From NCBI GenBank assembly GCA_965205365.1, contig CBDBGT010000013.1, positions 124,001-188,000 of the forward strand: a stretch of DNA of 64,000 nt. Reading direction: 5' to 3'. This document shows positions 1-7,822 of the stretch, one piece after another. How positions within the stretch are numbered: position 1 is the first letter of the stretch; every line of letters starts with the position of its first letter. The position numbers and the translations under genes are program-made. The notes beneath the pieces are model-generated. The model was not told where the DNA came from. It saw only the letters and a list, made by a program, of their open reading frames with translations, and did no database searches. Source of the stretch: JALZUR01 sp965205365. Lineage in GTDB: Bacteria > Bdellovibrionota > Bdellovibrionia > Bdellovibrionales > UBA1609.

Positions 1-353
1 TCAGCCAATAAACGAAGGTTCCATTTTGCATATCCTTTGGGGGCATCACTACAGGCCAATGCTGTTATTTTAGCCCTTGCTTTACCATTGAATATAGTGG
101 GTTGTCCCGGCCTAGGGGCATCGTAAAGGGCTCGCTCAAGTCCACTCTCAAGATAGCGCTCTTTAATATTTTGAATAGTTTTTTTCGTAGGGCCAAGAGC
201 ATCAGAAACAAGACAAGGAGATTTTCCACTATCACTTAAGAGCAGAACCCTAGCCCGAGTAATTTCACGGGCCTTAGCGGTGCCTTTTTTAATGAATTTA
301 TTCAACCGGGATTTTTCATTTGTCTTTAGTTTGATTTTAACTTCTTTTTTCAT
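1..353 (-). CDS. IS630-type transposase, N-terminal part (cut by window edge)
   Basis: The frame opens with ATG at 351-353 behind a strong GGAGGG ribosome-binding site and runs off the left edge, so only about 117 N-terminal residues are visible. It begins MKKEVKIKLKTNEKSR. A helix-turn-helix stretch follows (RARVLLLSDSGKSPCLVSDA, then TKKTIQNIKERYLESGLE) and then ALYDAPRPGQPTIF. That order of HTH plus an 'RPGQP' linker is typical of the DNA-binding half of IS630/Tc1-mariner transposases. The DDE catalytic half lies outside the window, so integrity cannot be judged. It stands next to other insertion sequences. The family call is from pattern recognition and is fairly secure. Confidence 0.75.
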   Translation of the reverse strand, partial: MKKEVKIKLKTNEKSRLNKFIKKGTAKAREITRARVLLLSDSGKSPCLVSDALGPTKKTIQNIKERYLESGLERALYDAPRPGQPTIFNGKARAKITALACSDAPKGYAKWNLRLLA

Positions 354-426
354 ACCGCCCTCCATGGCTTTATAAAATTATAAAATCAAAATCAAAAGAT
401 TGCAAAAATTGTTGACCTTTTAAAAA

Positions 427-618
427 TTAGTGACACGGTGTACTAGGTTTTAATTTTTTAACAACACCAAATTTCTTTTTATAGCCCCCAAAGGTTGAGG
501 TTTTAAGATTGTTTAATTTGCAGTACTCTAGATTGCTGCCTTTAAAGGCTTGTGCTTTTTTAACATGACCTATCCAAAATTGATCTTTTTTTGTTGTAGC
601 TAAGCTCTTTTTTAACAT
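427..618 (-). CDS. Small IS66 TnpA-like HTH protein (possible relic)
   Basis: This 63-codon frame encodes a lysine-rich peptide with the pattern QFWIGHVKKAQAFKGSNLEYC then LKTSTFGGYKKKF. It resembles the N-terminal recognition helix of IS66-type accessory proteins (Q-x-W-x-x-H ... S-x-x-x-Y-C ... L-x-x-x-x-F-x-x-W-R-K), with Tyr in place of the usual second Trp. Normal TnpA proteins are about 100 residues or longer, and no TnpB or TnpC partner is nearby, so this is either a minimal orphan or a truncated remnant. A GAAGGCG sequence sits just upstream of the ATG. The call is tentative. Confidence 0.4.
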   Translation of the reverse strand: MLKKSLATTKKDQFWIGHVKKAQAFKGSNLEYCKLNNLKTSTFGGYKKKFGVVKKLKPSTPCH

Positions 619-707
619 TACACGCCTTCTGTTTAAGGAGGCCCCTTATAAACTTTTTACACAAGAATTCATAGGGGGTCTGTTTTAGGCTGACTTTTAC
701 CCACAAA

Positions 708-776
708 TTACATAGTCACTCCAATCTGAATATCACTAAGCCTCGCCATGGCCCTCCAAAGCACCAGTGCCCCCGG
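708..776 (-). pseudogene. C-terminal stub of the interrupted IS4 transposase
   Basis: Read on the minus strand, this piece gives PGALVLWRAMARLSDIQIGV followed by T, M and a stop codon at 708-710. That is the expected end of an IS4-type transposase ('PPGP...LWRG..RL.DI..G'). The preceding residues are on the far side of the IS3 insertion, where the main fragment reads DPPPGPLG before running into foreign sequence. The two pieces do not rejoin in perfect frame on paper, so a small indel accompanied or followed the insertion. Confidence 0.75.
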
Positions 777-883
777 TTTTTGGATAGTTGGGACCTGAGA
801 GAAAAATTAATTATTTAAAATTCAGTTTAACTTTTGAAATCCACTTTATTTAAACAATATCAGGGGCTTAAAAAGGAAAACAC

Positions 884-1384
884 ATGAAAAACAATAACCT
901 CAATAAAACTTATAATGAAAACTTTAAACTCAACGCTGTGAAAAAATTACTCGCTGACAAAAAAGGACTCACTTACACCGCTAGTAAACTTAACATTGCC
1001 TCTTCAACCCTCTATGGATGGAAGAAAAAATATGCTAATTTAAATTCTATGACCCACAGCAACAGCAATAAAAAACTCTCTCTTGAAGACAAACTTAACT
1101 TTATTAAAAAAACTCAATCTTTAAATGAAAACGAACTTGGAAAATTTCTTAGAGAAAATGGACTTAACTCTTCAGACCTTATTAATTTTGAAAAAGAATT
1201 ACTTGGACAAAATCCTGTTGGAAGACCTTCACTTGATCCTGAAATTAAAACTTTAAGGAAAGATAAAATAAACTTAGAAAGATCTTTAAATCGAGCTGAA
1301 AAAGCTCTAGCTGAACAGTCTGCTAGAATCATCTTGTTAAAAAAAAGCCACGAGATCTGGGGGGTCAAAGAGGACGAAGATTAA
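884..1384 (+). CDS. IS3-family transposase OrfA (HTH protein)
   Basis: The 166-residue product has an N-terminal helix-turn-helix (about residues 12-45: FKLNAVKKLLADKKG, then ASKLNIASSTLYGWKKKY), the DNA-end recognition domain of IS3 OrfA proteins. A leucine-rich coiled region follows at about residues 120-155 (LRKDKINLERSLNRAEKALAE), matching the dimerisation zipper of the family. It is longer than the usual ~100 residues because of a middle linker (about 55-120). An A-run near its 3' end (1339-1346) is the expected site for shifting into orfB. The start follows an AAAAGG sequence. Confidence 0.85.
   Translation: MKNNNLNKTYNENFKLNAVKKLLADKKGLTYTASKLNIASSTLYGWKKKYANLNSMTHSNSNKKLSLEDKLNFIKKTQSLNENELGKFLRENGLNSSDLINFEKELLGQNPVGRPSLDPEIKTLRKDKINLERSLNRAEKALAEQSARIILLKKSHEIWGVKEDED
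1339..1345 (+). promoter_or_regulatory. Slippery heptamer A AAA AAA for -1 frameshifting
   Basis: In the orfA frame the codons here read TTA AAA AAA AGC, giving the heptamer A-AAA-AAA. Slippage by one base enters the open orfB frame at AAG CCA. IS3 elements commonly use such A-runs to make the OrfAB transposase. A G-run follows at about 1359-1364, but no clear stimulatory stem-loop was identified. Confidence 0.7.
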
Positions 1385-2424
1385 GTCCTGATGACAAAGA
1401 AGTTTGTCTTGAATTAATTAACACCTCTTCTAAAAATGGCTGTAGACTTAAACTTGCCTGCAGCGATTTAGAAATTGATATTAAAACTTTCAACCGCTGG
1501 AAACTTTCTTTAACTGATAAAAGAAAAGGACCCTTATCGCCTCCAAAAAATAAATTAAGTGATAAAGAAAAAGATGAGATCATTAACACCTGTACTTTAA
1601 AAAAGTATGTTGATGACTCTCCTCATGTGATAGTTTCAAAACTTGCAGATGATGGAGTTTATTTAGCAAGTGAATCAAGTTTTTATAAAGTTTTAAAAGA
1701 GAATAAACTTTTAGTTCATAGAGGAAGAACAAAACCAAAAACTAAACAAAAGCCAAAAGGAATGACTGCAACGGAAGTGAATCAAGTTTATTCTTGGGAT
1801 ATTACTTATTTAAAAACTTCGGTGCGGGGTCGGTTTTATTATTTATATATGTTTATGGATGTGTTTAGTAGAAAGATTGTAGGTTATAAAGTACACGTTA
1901 GAGAAAGTATGGATTTATCATCAGAGTTAATTAAAAAGATTTGTGAGAGAGAAAAAATAAAAAGAAATGAGCTAGTATTACATTCAGATAATGGCGGCTC
2001 AATGAAGGGAGCAACGATGCTAGCAACACTTGATTGGTTGGGAGTTTCAAGTTCATTTAGTAGGCCGAGTGTAAGTAATGACAATGCCTATTCAGAAAGT
2101 TTATTTAAGACGTTAAAGTATGTGCCGGATTATCCAGAGTTTTTTAAAAGCATAGGTGATGCAAGAGACTGGGTTGATAGTTTTGTTAATTGGTACAATG
2201 AAGAGCATCGTCACAGTGGAATAAAGTTTGTGACGCCATCAGAGCGTCATTTAGGAAAAGATAAAGAGATATTAGAAAAGCGTAAGGAAGTTTATGAAGC
2301 AGCAAGAAGGTTAAAGCCAGAGCGCTGGAGTGGCAGAGGAATTAGGAATTGGGAGCGAGAGAATGTGGTGTATTTAAATTGTTTGCCAAGTGAAAAAGTA
2401 GTTGTTATGAAGAATGTGGTTTAA
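1339..2424 (+). CDS. IS3-family transposase OrfB (DDE integrase), made by -1 frameshift
   Basis: In the -1 frame relative to orfA, coding continues without a stop from the A-run through to 2424. The rve catalytic core is intact: first Asp in YSWDITYLK, second Asp in LHSDNGG, Glu in DNAYSESLFKTLKY. The tail contains WYNEEHRHSGIKFVTP, characteristic of IS3 OrfB. The first in-frame ATG-type start is not until about 1627, which would lose the N-terminal HTH_21-like region (1390-1620). Expression as an OrfAB fusion is therefore more likely than independent initiation. Nothing visible disables it, so the element may still be active. Confidence 0.85.
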   Translation, partial: KKKPRDLGGQRGRRLSPDDKEVCLELINTSSKNGCRLKLACSDLEIDIKTFNRWKLSLTDKRKGPLSPPKNKLSDKEKDEIINTCTLKKYVDDSPHVIVSKLADDGVYLASESSFYKVLKENKLLVHRGRTKPKTKQKPKGMTATEVNQVYSWDITYLKTSVRGRFYYLYMFMDVFSRKIVGYKVHVRESMDLSSELIKKICEREKIKRNELVLHSDNGGSMKGATMLATLDWLGVSSSFSRPSVSNDNAYSESLFKTLKYVPDYPEFFKSIGDARDWVDSFVNWYNEEHRHSGIKFVTPSERHLGKDKEILEKRKEVYEAARRLKPERWSGRGIRNWERENVVYLNCLPSEKVVVMKNVV

Positions 2425-2467
2425 CTGAATTAAATTTCCCTTCAGGTCCCAACTATCCAAAAATTTT

Positions 2468-3789
2468 CCGAGTGGGCCTGGTGGTGGATCAGAATTTCTC
2501 GCCAAATAGCCACCGAGCCGAGCAAAGGCAATAACAAAATCATTACTATTGCTCCTCATTTTCAATTTTAACCGTCCTGCATTTCTTTCAAATTTTATAA
2601 GTATGGCTCGCTGTTCTTTTGTAAAGCAAAGGTCAGACTTACTATTGGGGGCTTCTCTTGAAACTTTTGATAGCCAAAATACTTTCCATGCTAATACACT
2701 TGTGAAGCTTACAAATTTTTTTAATCTATCAATATGCTGTAGCCGACTTCTCTCAATGCTAAATCTTGATTTTAATGTTTTAAAAAAAACTTCAATATTC
2801 CATCTTTCTTTATACCAGTTAATTTTTTCCAAAGCTTCCTCAAAACAATCAACAGGCAGGTTAGTTAAGAGTTTCCAATCCACTCTATCGGTCATCGAGC
2901 TATGCTCTTTTGCTGAAACAACGTATAATTCAATTGGAGGGTATTCTTTTCTCTTATCTATTGGTGGCAAAATCTTTACTTTATAGTATCGAACTTTTAT
3001 TTTTGTGATTCTGGATTTTCTTTTATGAGTTTTTGGCAAATGTAACTTATATTCTCCACATGGAGCTGTTCTTGAAACGCGATCAAAAACTTTTACCTTT
3101 CCTCTCACCGTCGACCTTTGATGAACTGCTCTAATTACAAAATTAGTACTTAAACTAATGCAATTGAAAAATAATTCATACATGTCAGCATCCCTGTCAC
3201 AGAGATGAACTAACCGTTCTGGTGGAAATTCAGCAGCTACGCTGTTAACGCCTTCAATCCACTTAAAACTTTCTTTTTCTTCCACAGGGACGCGTGAAAA
3301 GTTTTTACCGGCATTTCTAATCGTTCGTTTATTTTTAATATTCCTTGTCCAGACTTTTTGTGCCACTAATCCCAATGGTACTCCAGTACTAGAAAGGGCT
3401 AAGGAGGAATGCATCATCATGCCTTTTGTTGTCAGCTCTTTGCCGCTAGCTGGGTGTTTAAAGGAACCTATAAAACCGCCACCTTGGATAAGTTTTGTTC
3501 CTGGAAGAACTACCTCACTTGAATCATGAGAAATTAAAACCTTTTCTTTATCATTAATAGCTTCCATTCTTTGAAATGTTTGTGAGATATGTGGTTTAAT
3601 TATATCAGTCTCATCAAAGCGATCATTATCAAAAAATCTATAAGCAGCCTTTGAAGACTTCCAATCTTGGCAGGAGAAGTTTATAGATTGACCATGATTT
3701 TTTTCGAAAGTTCTTGCTAGAGTCTCTAGTCGAGAGTTAAGTCTCTTGTCTCCTAGCTGTGCATTTTTAAATTCTGATGAGATATCCAC
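2468..3789 (-). pseudogene. IS4-family transposase, C-terminus displaced by IS3 insertion
   Basis: About 440 codons of an IS4-type transposase are intact. The N-terminal Tn5-like DNA-binding segment reads FKNAQLGDKRLNSRLETLAR and CQDWKSSKAAYRFFDN. Catalytic Asp residues lie in LISHDSSEVVLPG and HLCDRDADMYELF. The YREK signature is complete in YKERWNIEVFFKTLK (Y-x2-R-x3-E-x6-K). The frame then runs into IS3 sequence after DPPPGPLG, adding about 30 foreign residues (to 2374), while the true end sits at 708-776. The catalytic core is complete, but loss of the conserved LWRG-containing tail probably inactivates it. Confidence 0.85.
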
Positions 3790-4047
3790 TAATATGCCTT
3801 AGGTTAAATTGTTAAACCTAAAGTCTAGGGTATTTAGATCCAAAAATTTACTAGACTAGACCAAATATTTGTGGGTAAAAGTCAGGGCTGATGAAGCGCT
3901 TACATTTGTTTAAGAGACTAATCGGAGGTTTTTTAAGAGTTTAAGCAATCTGCTTTATATAGGCAGTACAGATTTTCTCACTATCAGTTTTACTTTTAGT
4001 ATTCAAGTTCTCAACTAGTAACTACCCATCAAAATTTGTAACCACTC

Positions 4048-5286
4048 TCACTTATTTTTTTTCCTATGTTTTTTTCCAAAAACTTTAGCCTCTTCAATGG
4101 CAAGCATCTTAGAAAGATCCATATCTTCTAAGTTAGAAGCTTTTACTTTCTTTTTAAAAATATCTTTGGCTGTGAGTTCAGGAATTTTAGTTTGAATAAA
4201 CTCTTGAATATCTAGTAGTTTTTTAGCTTCTTGTGTGCTGTAGAATGAAATAGCATCACCCTTTGCAAAGCCTCTTCCTGTACGACCAATTCTATGGACA
4301 TAGTTTTCTGGATCATCAGGAAGATCATAATTAACAACATGAGTAATTCCTGGAAGATCAATACCCCTAGCACTTACATCTGTTGCAATAAGAACACCCT
4401 TTGTAGAATTTTTAAAATACTTAAGGTTTGCTTCTCGATCTTTTTGCTCCATTCCACCATGTATGTTCACAACACTAATCTCATTAGCCATTAGGTGTTT
4501 AAAAAGCCGCTCAACTCGAACCTGTGTTCTTACAAAAACAATTATTTTTGAATGAGCAATTTCTTTAATAAAATTAACCAATAAATGCCTTTTCTCATCC
4601 ATTTTAACCTTAGTTACAAAATGCGATATATTTTTTGAAACTAAGTTCTCTGGAGAAACTTGAATACGCATTGCATTTGAATTTATCTGTGAATACGCTA
4701 GTTTCTTAATCTTAGAGTTGATGGTAGCTGAGAAAAAAAGTGTTTGATGACGCTTTGGAAGTTTCATTTTAATATTCTTAATATCTTTAATAAAACCAAG
4801 ATCAAGCATATAATCGGCCTCATCTAAAACAAGAGTTCTTATGCTTGAAACACCAATAAAACCTTGTGAAATAAGATCAAACATTCTTCCTGGAGTAGCA
4901 ATAAGAATATCAACCCCTCCTACAAGCTGTTTGATTTGAGGATCTTGATCCACACCCCCATAGATAGCATAACTTGTAACCTTAGTGTTTTTAGAAAGTT
5001 GAGCAAAAATTTTTCCTATTTGTTTTGTCAGTTCTCTTGTTGGAGCAAGGACTAAACACTTTGTATCTTTAGTTTTAGATTTAAGTCTTTTTTTTTGCAG
5101 ATCATTAATTATAGGAATTGCAAAGGCTGCAGTTTTACCCGTACCTGTTTGTGCAATGGCAAGTACATCCTCGCCATTCATTATAGAAGGAATCACTTTA
5201 AACTGAATGTCTGTTGTGCGGTGAAAACCTATGGCCAAAAGATTTTTTTTAAGTTCATCTGAAATACTGTATTTTTCAAATTTCAT
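4048..5286 (-). CDS. DEAD-box ATP-dependent RNA helicase (RhlE-like)
   Basis: This 412-residue protein unwinds short RNA duplexes using ATP and probably acts in ribosome assembly or mRNA turnover in the cytoplasm. All core motifs are visible in order: Q motif FHRTTDIQ (21-28), Walker A AQTGTGKT (45-52), PTRELT (82-87), TPGR (131-134), DEAD (155-158), SAT (186-188), then the helicase C domain with ATDVSARGID and HRIGRTGRG. The C-terminal tail is short and basic (KKHRKKNK), like RhlE and unlike the long tail of DeaD. It is the only ordinary chromosomal gene in the first 7 kb, lying between insertion sequences. The assignment to RhlE rather than another subgroup is tentative. Confidence 0.92.
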   Translation of the reverse strand: MKFEKYSISDELKKNLLAIGFHRTTDIQFKVIPSIMNGEDVLAIAQTGTGKTAAFAIPIINDLQKKRLKSKTKDTKCLVLAPTRELTKQIGKIFAQLSKNTKVTSYAIYGGVDQDPQIKQLVGGVDILIATPGRMFDLISQGFIGVSSIRTLVLDEADYMLDLGFIKDIKNIKMKLPKRHQTLFFSATINSKIKKLAYSQINSNAMRIQVSPENLVSKNISHFVTKVKMDEKRHLLVNFIKEIAHSKIIVFVRTQVRVERLFKHLMANEISVVNIHGGMEQKDREANLKYFKNSTKGVLIATDVSARGIDLPGITHVVNYDLPDDPENYVHRIGRTGRGFAKGDAISFYSTQEAKKLLDIQEFIQTKIPELTAKDIFKKKVKASNLEDMDLSKMLAIEEAKVFGKKHRKKNK

Positions 5287-5604
5287 ACTAAAGGTTCCAC
5301 AAAAATACTCGATAGTTTAAATTAAACTCTTAAATCCAAAGAGAAGAGGGAAAATCATAGAAAAAAAAGAAATAAGATATAAGGCCTTAAGTTTAAAGAA
5401 TGGGCTATGGATCTGGCAAGCAAAATTAATGCTAAAAAGATTTTATACTACACTCAACGGCCACCATATGCTTAATAGAATTTATTTAGAGAGGTAATAT
5501 CACAAATACCCTCAATAACACGGTGATAAAGCTGTCTCTCTTTTTTAACATGACCTTCTTTAACTTCAATGATTTTTTACTCCTTTTTGCACATGAATTA
5601 AAAG
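5287..5604. other. Intergenic stretch upstream of the helicase gene, with a coding-like trace
   Basis: About 320 bases between the helicase start and the ISL3-family insertion. The helicase promoter should lie at the left. At 5472-5580 the minus strand has a short open stretch reading IIEVKEGHVKKERQLYHRVI then EGICDITSLNKFY and a stop. It looks coding but has no start, and I do not recognise it. The ISL3 element landed just upstream of it (duplication at 5596-5604), so it may be the end of a gene broken before or by that insertion. Confidence 0.35.
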
Positions 5605-7086
5605 GGTTCACCGTTATCTAGAAGGGTGTGATCCATGCCAACAAGCCTAAAGTCCTGAAAAAGATAAACAAGCTCCCTCCACACAATTAAAATTTGGTTA
5701 CTAAATAAACTAAATTGTCGGAGGATTAAATGGAGCTATTTGAAAAGTTAATCGTAAAATCACTAGGTCTTCAAGGTGTAAAATTAGAAAACTGGGAGGC
5801 TTGTGATAAAGAGTTAAAACTAGTCCTTTACGCAAAACAAGATCGTGAAAATGTAGGCTGTAATCAATGTGGCTGCCAAATATCTCATGTCCATGAGTGG
5901 AAGCTTCGAAAAATTAAAGCTTCTCCAATAGGCTCATATGAAGAGGTGTGGATTTACTTAAAACAGCTTCGAGGGCACTGCTTAATGTGTGATGATAAAG
6001 TCAGATCAGCTGGTGTTGATTTTACTCACCCTAATTTTGAAAACTTAACTTACTCACTTGTAGAAAAAGCAGGACGTCTTTGTGAAGAGATGACTTGTGA
6101 GTCAGTTGCTAGAATTTTAAGAATGAACCCCAAGACTGTGTGGAATTTGGATCAGTACCGGATGAAGCAAATAAAACCTCTTTTAAGCTATGCTGAAAGA
6201 AAGTTAGATTTAGAGCAGATGTCATCTGATGAGGTGCACTTTAGAACTATTTTTGGAAAGAAGTCTTGTGACAAGAATACGATTAAGTTCATCACAAATT
6301 TAGTCTGTACGAAGATGAGAAAGGTGCTCTCAAATGCAATGGGCAGAAAGGGTTCAAGCTTACTTAATTGTTTAAAGGTATTAACAAAAGAGCAGCTAGA
6401 TAAGATCAAGTTTTTTGCAGTTGATATGCATGATGCTTTTATTGAGGCTGTGATAGGTAAATGTGAGAATGCTAAGGTCTGTGTTGATAGGTTCCATGTT
6501 GCAGAAGGGCTAAATAATTTTTTTGATGATGTGAGAAAATTTGAGTTTAAAAAAGCTAAAGAAAATGAAGATAAGTTTTTAATGGATGTGCTAGCACCTC
6601 ATAAAAGATATATTTTAGTGGAGCGTGAGAAGAATTTATCTAAAGGAGATTTTACTAAATTAGAGAGGCTTTTAGATGTGAATAAGAACATTTTTAAAGC
6701 TTCAGTTTTAGTTGAGCACTTCCATAAAGTTTTAGATCAAAAGAATGTAAAAGACTTTAGAAAAGCTCTGGTTCTTTGGTACCGATATGCAAGAGAGTCA
6801 AAATTAAAGCCCTTTTTGAAATTTGCAAAAACCTTAAGAAAGTACAGAGGTTACATTGAAGGATATATTATGTCTGGGCTCACAACAGCAGTAAGTGAAG
6901 GCTTAAACAACAAGATTAAAGTGCTTAGAAGGATGGGCTATGGTTACACAAACCCAGAGTCATTTATGCACAAAATACTGCAGCGATGTGGACTTTTAAA
7001 CTCAAATTACATCAATACTTCAAGTTGGTACTGGCCACCTCAAATGAGATTGGCACAAACTACACCCTTCTAGATAACGGAGAGGC
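5605..7086 (+). mobile_element. Complete ISL3-family element with target duplication
   Basis: Inverted ends match over about 25 bp with a few differences; the perfect core is CCGTTATCTAGAAGGGTGT (5611-5629, and reverse-complemented near 7062-7080). The 9-bp sequence AATTAAAAG is repeated directly outside both ends (5596-5604 and 7087-7095). ISL3 elements usually duplicate 8 bp, so one base may be chance or belong to the end. One intact transposase gene fills the element. Intact ends, target repeat and gene indicate a recent, possibly active insertion. Confidence 0.9.
5730..7073 (+). CDS. ISL3-family transposase
   Basis: The 447-residue protein has the ISL3 layout. An N-terminal zinc ribbon (CNQCGCQ near 45-50, paired with HCLMC near 90) is followed by an HTH (CESVARILRMNPKTVWNLDQ) and then the DDE domain (FFAVDMHDAFIEAVIG; VCVDRFHVAEGLNNF). 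The C-terminus carries SGLTTAVSEGLNNKIKVLRR and YGYTNPESFM, which closely fit the ISL3 ending. The start at 5730 follows GGAGG. No frameshift or stop is present. It belongs to the element at 5605-7086. Confidence 0.93.
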   Translation: MELFEKLIVKSLGLQGVKLENWEACDKELKLVLYAKQDRENVGCNQCGCQISHVHEWKLRKIKASPIGSYEEVWIYLKQLRGHCLMCDDKVRSAGVDFTHPNFENLTYSLVEKAGRLCEEMTCESVARILRMNPKTVWNLDQYRMKQIKPLLSYAERKLDLEQMSSDEVHFRTIFGKKSCDKNTIKFITNLVCTKMRKVLSNAMGRKGSSLLNCLKVLTKEQLDKIKFFAVDMHDAFIEAVIGKCENAKVCVDRFHVAEGLNNFFDDVRKFEFKKAKENEDKFLMDVLAPHKRYILVEREKNLSKGDFTKLERLLDVNKNIFKASVLVEHFHKVLDQKNVKDFRKALVLWYRYARESKLKPFLKFAKTLRKYRGYIEGYIMSGLTTAVSEGLNNKIKVLRRMGYGYTNPESFMHKILQRCGLLNSNYINTSSWYWPPQMRLAQTTPF

Positions 7087-7179
7087 AATTAAAAGTAACT
7101 AGATTTTACAAAAAACTGGGATAATCTTTTATGTATCTAAAACTTAAGCCCTAGAAAAAATCCAAATTCAGGCTATGTA

Positions 7180-7822
7180 TTACTTTCTAGCCCTGATCTT
7201 TACGGCCTCTTGAAATGTTTTTAAGGGCTTAACTGCTGTTTTATCAGGATCAAAAAAAGAAGATTTTTTAAAAGCTGCTATGGACTGTCTTTTTTGAATA
7301 CCTTTAAAGTCAGGGTCTGAGAAAAGTTTAAGCCAAAGTTCTTTATAGCTTTTAGAAGTGTTTAAAGGCACTAGAAAACCATTTACATCATTTGAAATGT
7401 ACTCTTTTATACCACCAACTCCAGATGTGACAACAGGCAGATCGAATACCATAGCCTCCACACCAGCTCTACCAAGGCCTTCAAGTCTTGAAGGCCTAAC
7501 CAAGTAATCAAATAACTTAAAGTACTTCCAAGAGGTTTTTTCAAACCCTAAAAATGTGATGCTCTTACAAGACATATACTTTAAACTATTTTTTGGAGGA
7601 TCTCCAATACAAACGGGTTGAACTTGTAACTGTTTGTCCTTAGGAAGCATCAAAATAGACTCAGCAAGTATATCAAAACCTTTAATTTTACGCTTCATAC
7701 AACCCAGAAAGCAGAGCTTAAGTTTAACCTTTGAGTCTCTTATTTTTAAATCAGAAGAGGCTGCAATCATAGAATTCATAATGCTTATACTTACCCCAGG
7801 GTATAGGGTGTCAATATACTTG
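7180..7822 (-). pseudogene. Glycosyltransferase (GT4-type), 3' part, severed by IS insertion
   Basis: The frame encodes the C-terminal Rossmann half of a family-4 glycosyltransferase: KLCFLGCMKRKIKGFDIL, the acceptor region SITFLGFEKT, and the nucleotide-sugar site FDYLVRPSRLEGLGRAGVEA with the E-x7-E pattern, then GGIKEYISNDVNGFLVPL. Such enzymes move a sugar from a nucleotide donor to a lipid or glycan acceptor, often in envelope polysaccharide synthesis. The IS1634-type element at 7823-9690 separates this from the 5' part at 9691-10332. The frame stays open into the element as far as a GTG at 7888-7890, so a chimeric 236-residue product is formally possible. The gene is disrupted. Confidence 0.85.
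7321..7822. repeat. 502-bp direct repeat, left copy (abuts the IS1634-type element)
   Basis: This segment reappears at 9691-10192 with no differences that I found, and each copy abuts one end of the element's inverted repeats (7823 and 9690). The repeat is part of the glycosyltransferase coding sequence. Outside the copies the flanking sequences differ (GGGTCTGA before this copy; TTTTGCATG after the right copy). Equal length and exact abutment indicate a target duplication made on insertion. Confidence 0.9.

Larger units (their letters stand above)
776..2467 (+). mobile_element. IS3-family element nested in the IS4 element
   Basis: Inverted ends share the core GGATAGTTGGGACCTGA (782-798, and reverse-complemented near 2442-2458), extended outwards by a T-run or A-run. 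Inside are two overlapping frames, orfA and orfB, joined by a -1 frameshift signal, which is the classic IS3 layout. A possible 3-bp duplication CCG flanks it (773-775 and 2468-2470), but the A/T-rich borders leave the exact ends uncertain by a few bases. It splits the IS4 transposase near its C-terminus, so it arrived later. Confidence 0.85.
690..3885 (-). mobile_element. IS4-family element, interrupted by an IS3-family element
   Basis: The ends are matching inverted repeats: CTGACTTTTACCCACAAAT at 690-708, and its exact reverse complement at 3867-3885. Between them lies a minus-strand IS4-type transposase gene, cut in two by the IS3 element at 776-2467. Without the insert the element would be about 1.5 kb, normal for the family. 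No clear target duplication is visible outside the repeats. The same 19-bp end sequence recurs at 10341, heading a diverged truncated copy. Confidence 0.85.

Noticed and set aside
2549..2986. 145-codon plus-strand frame
   Set aside because: It is antisense to the IS4 transposase core, which has intact catalytic motifs.
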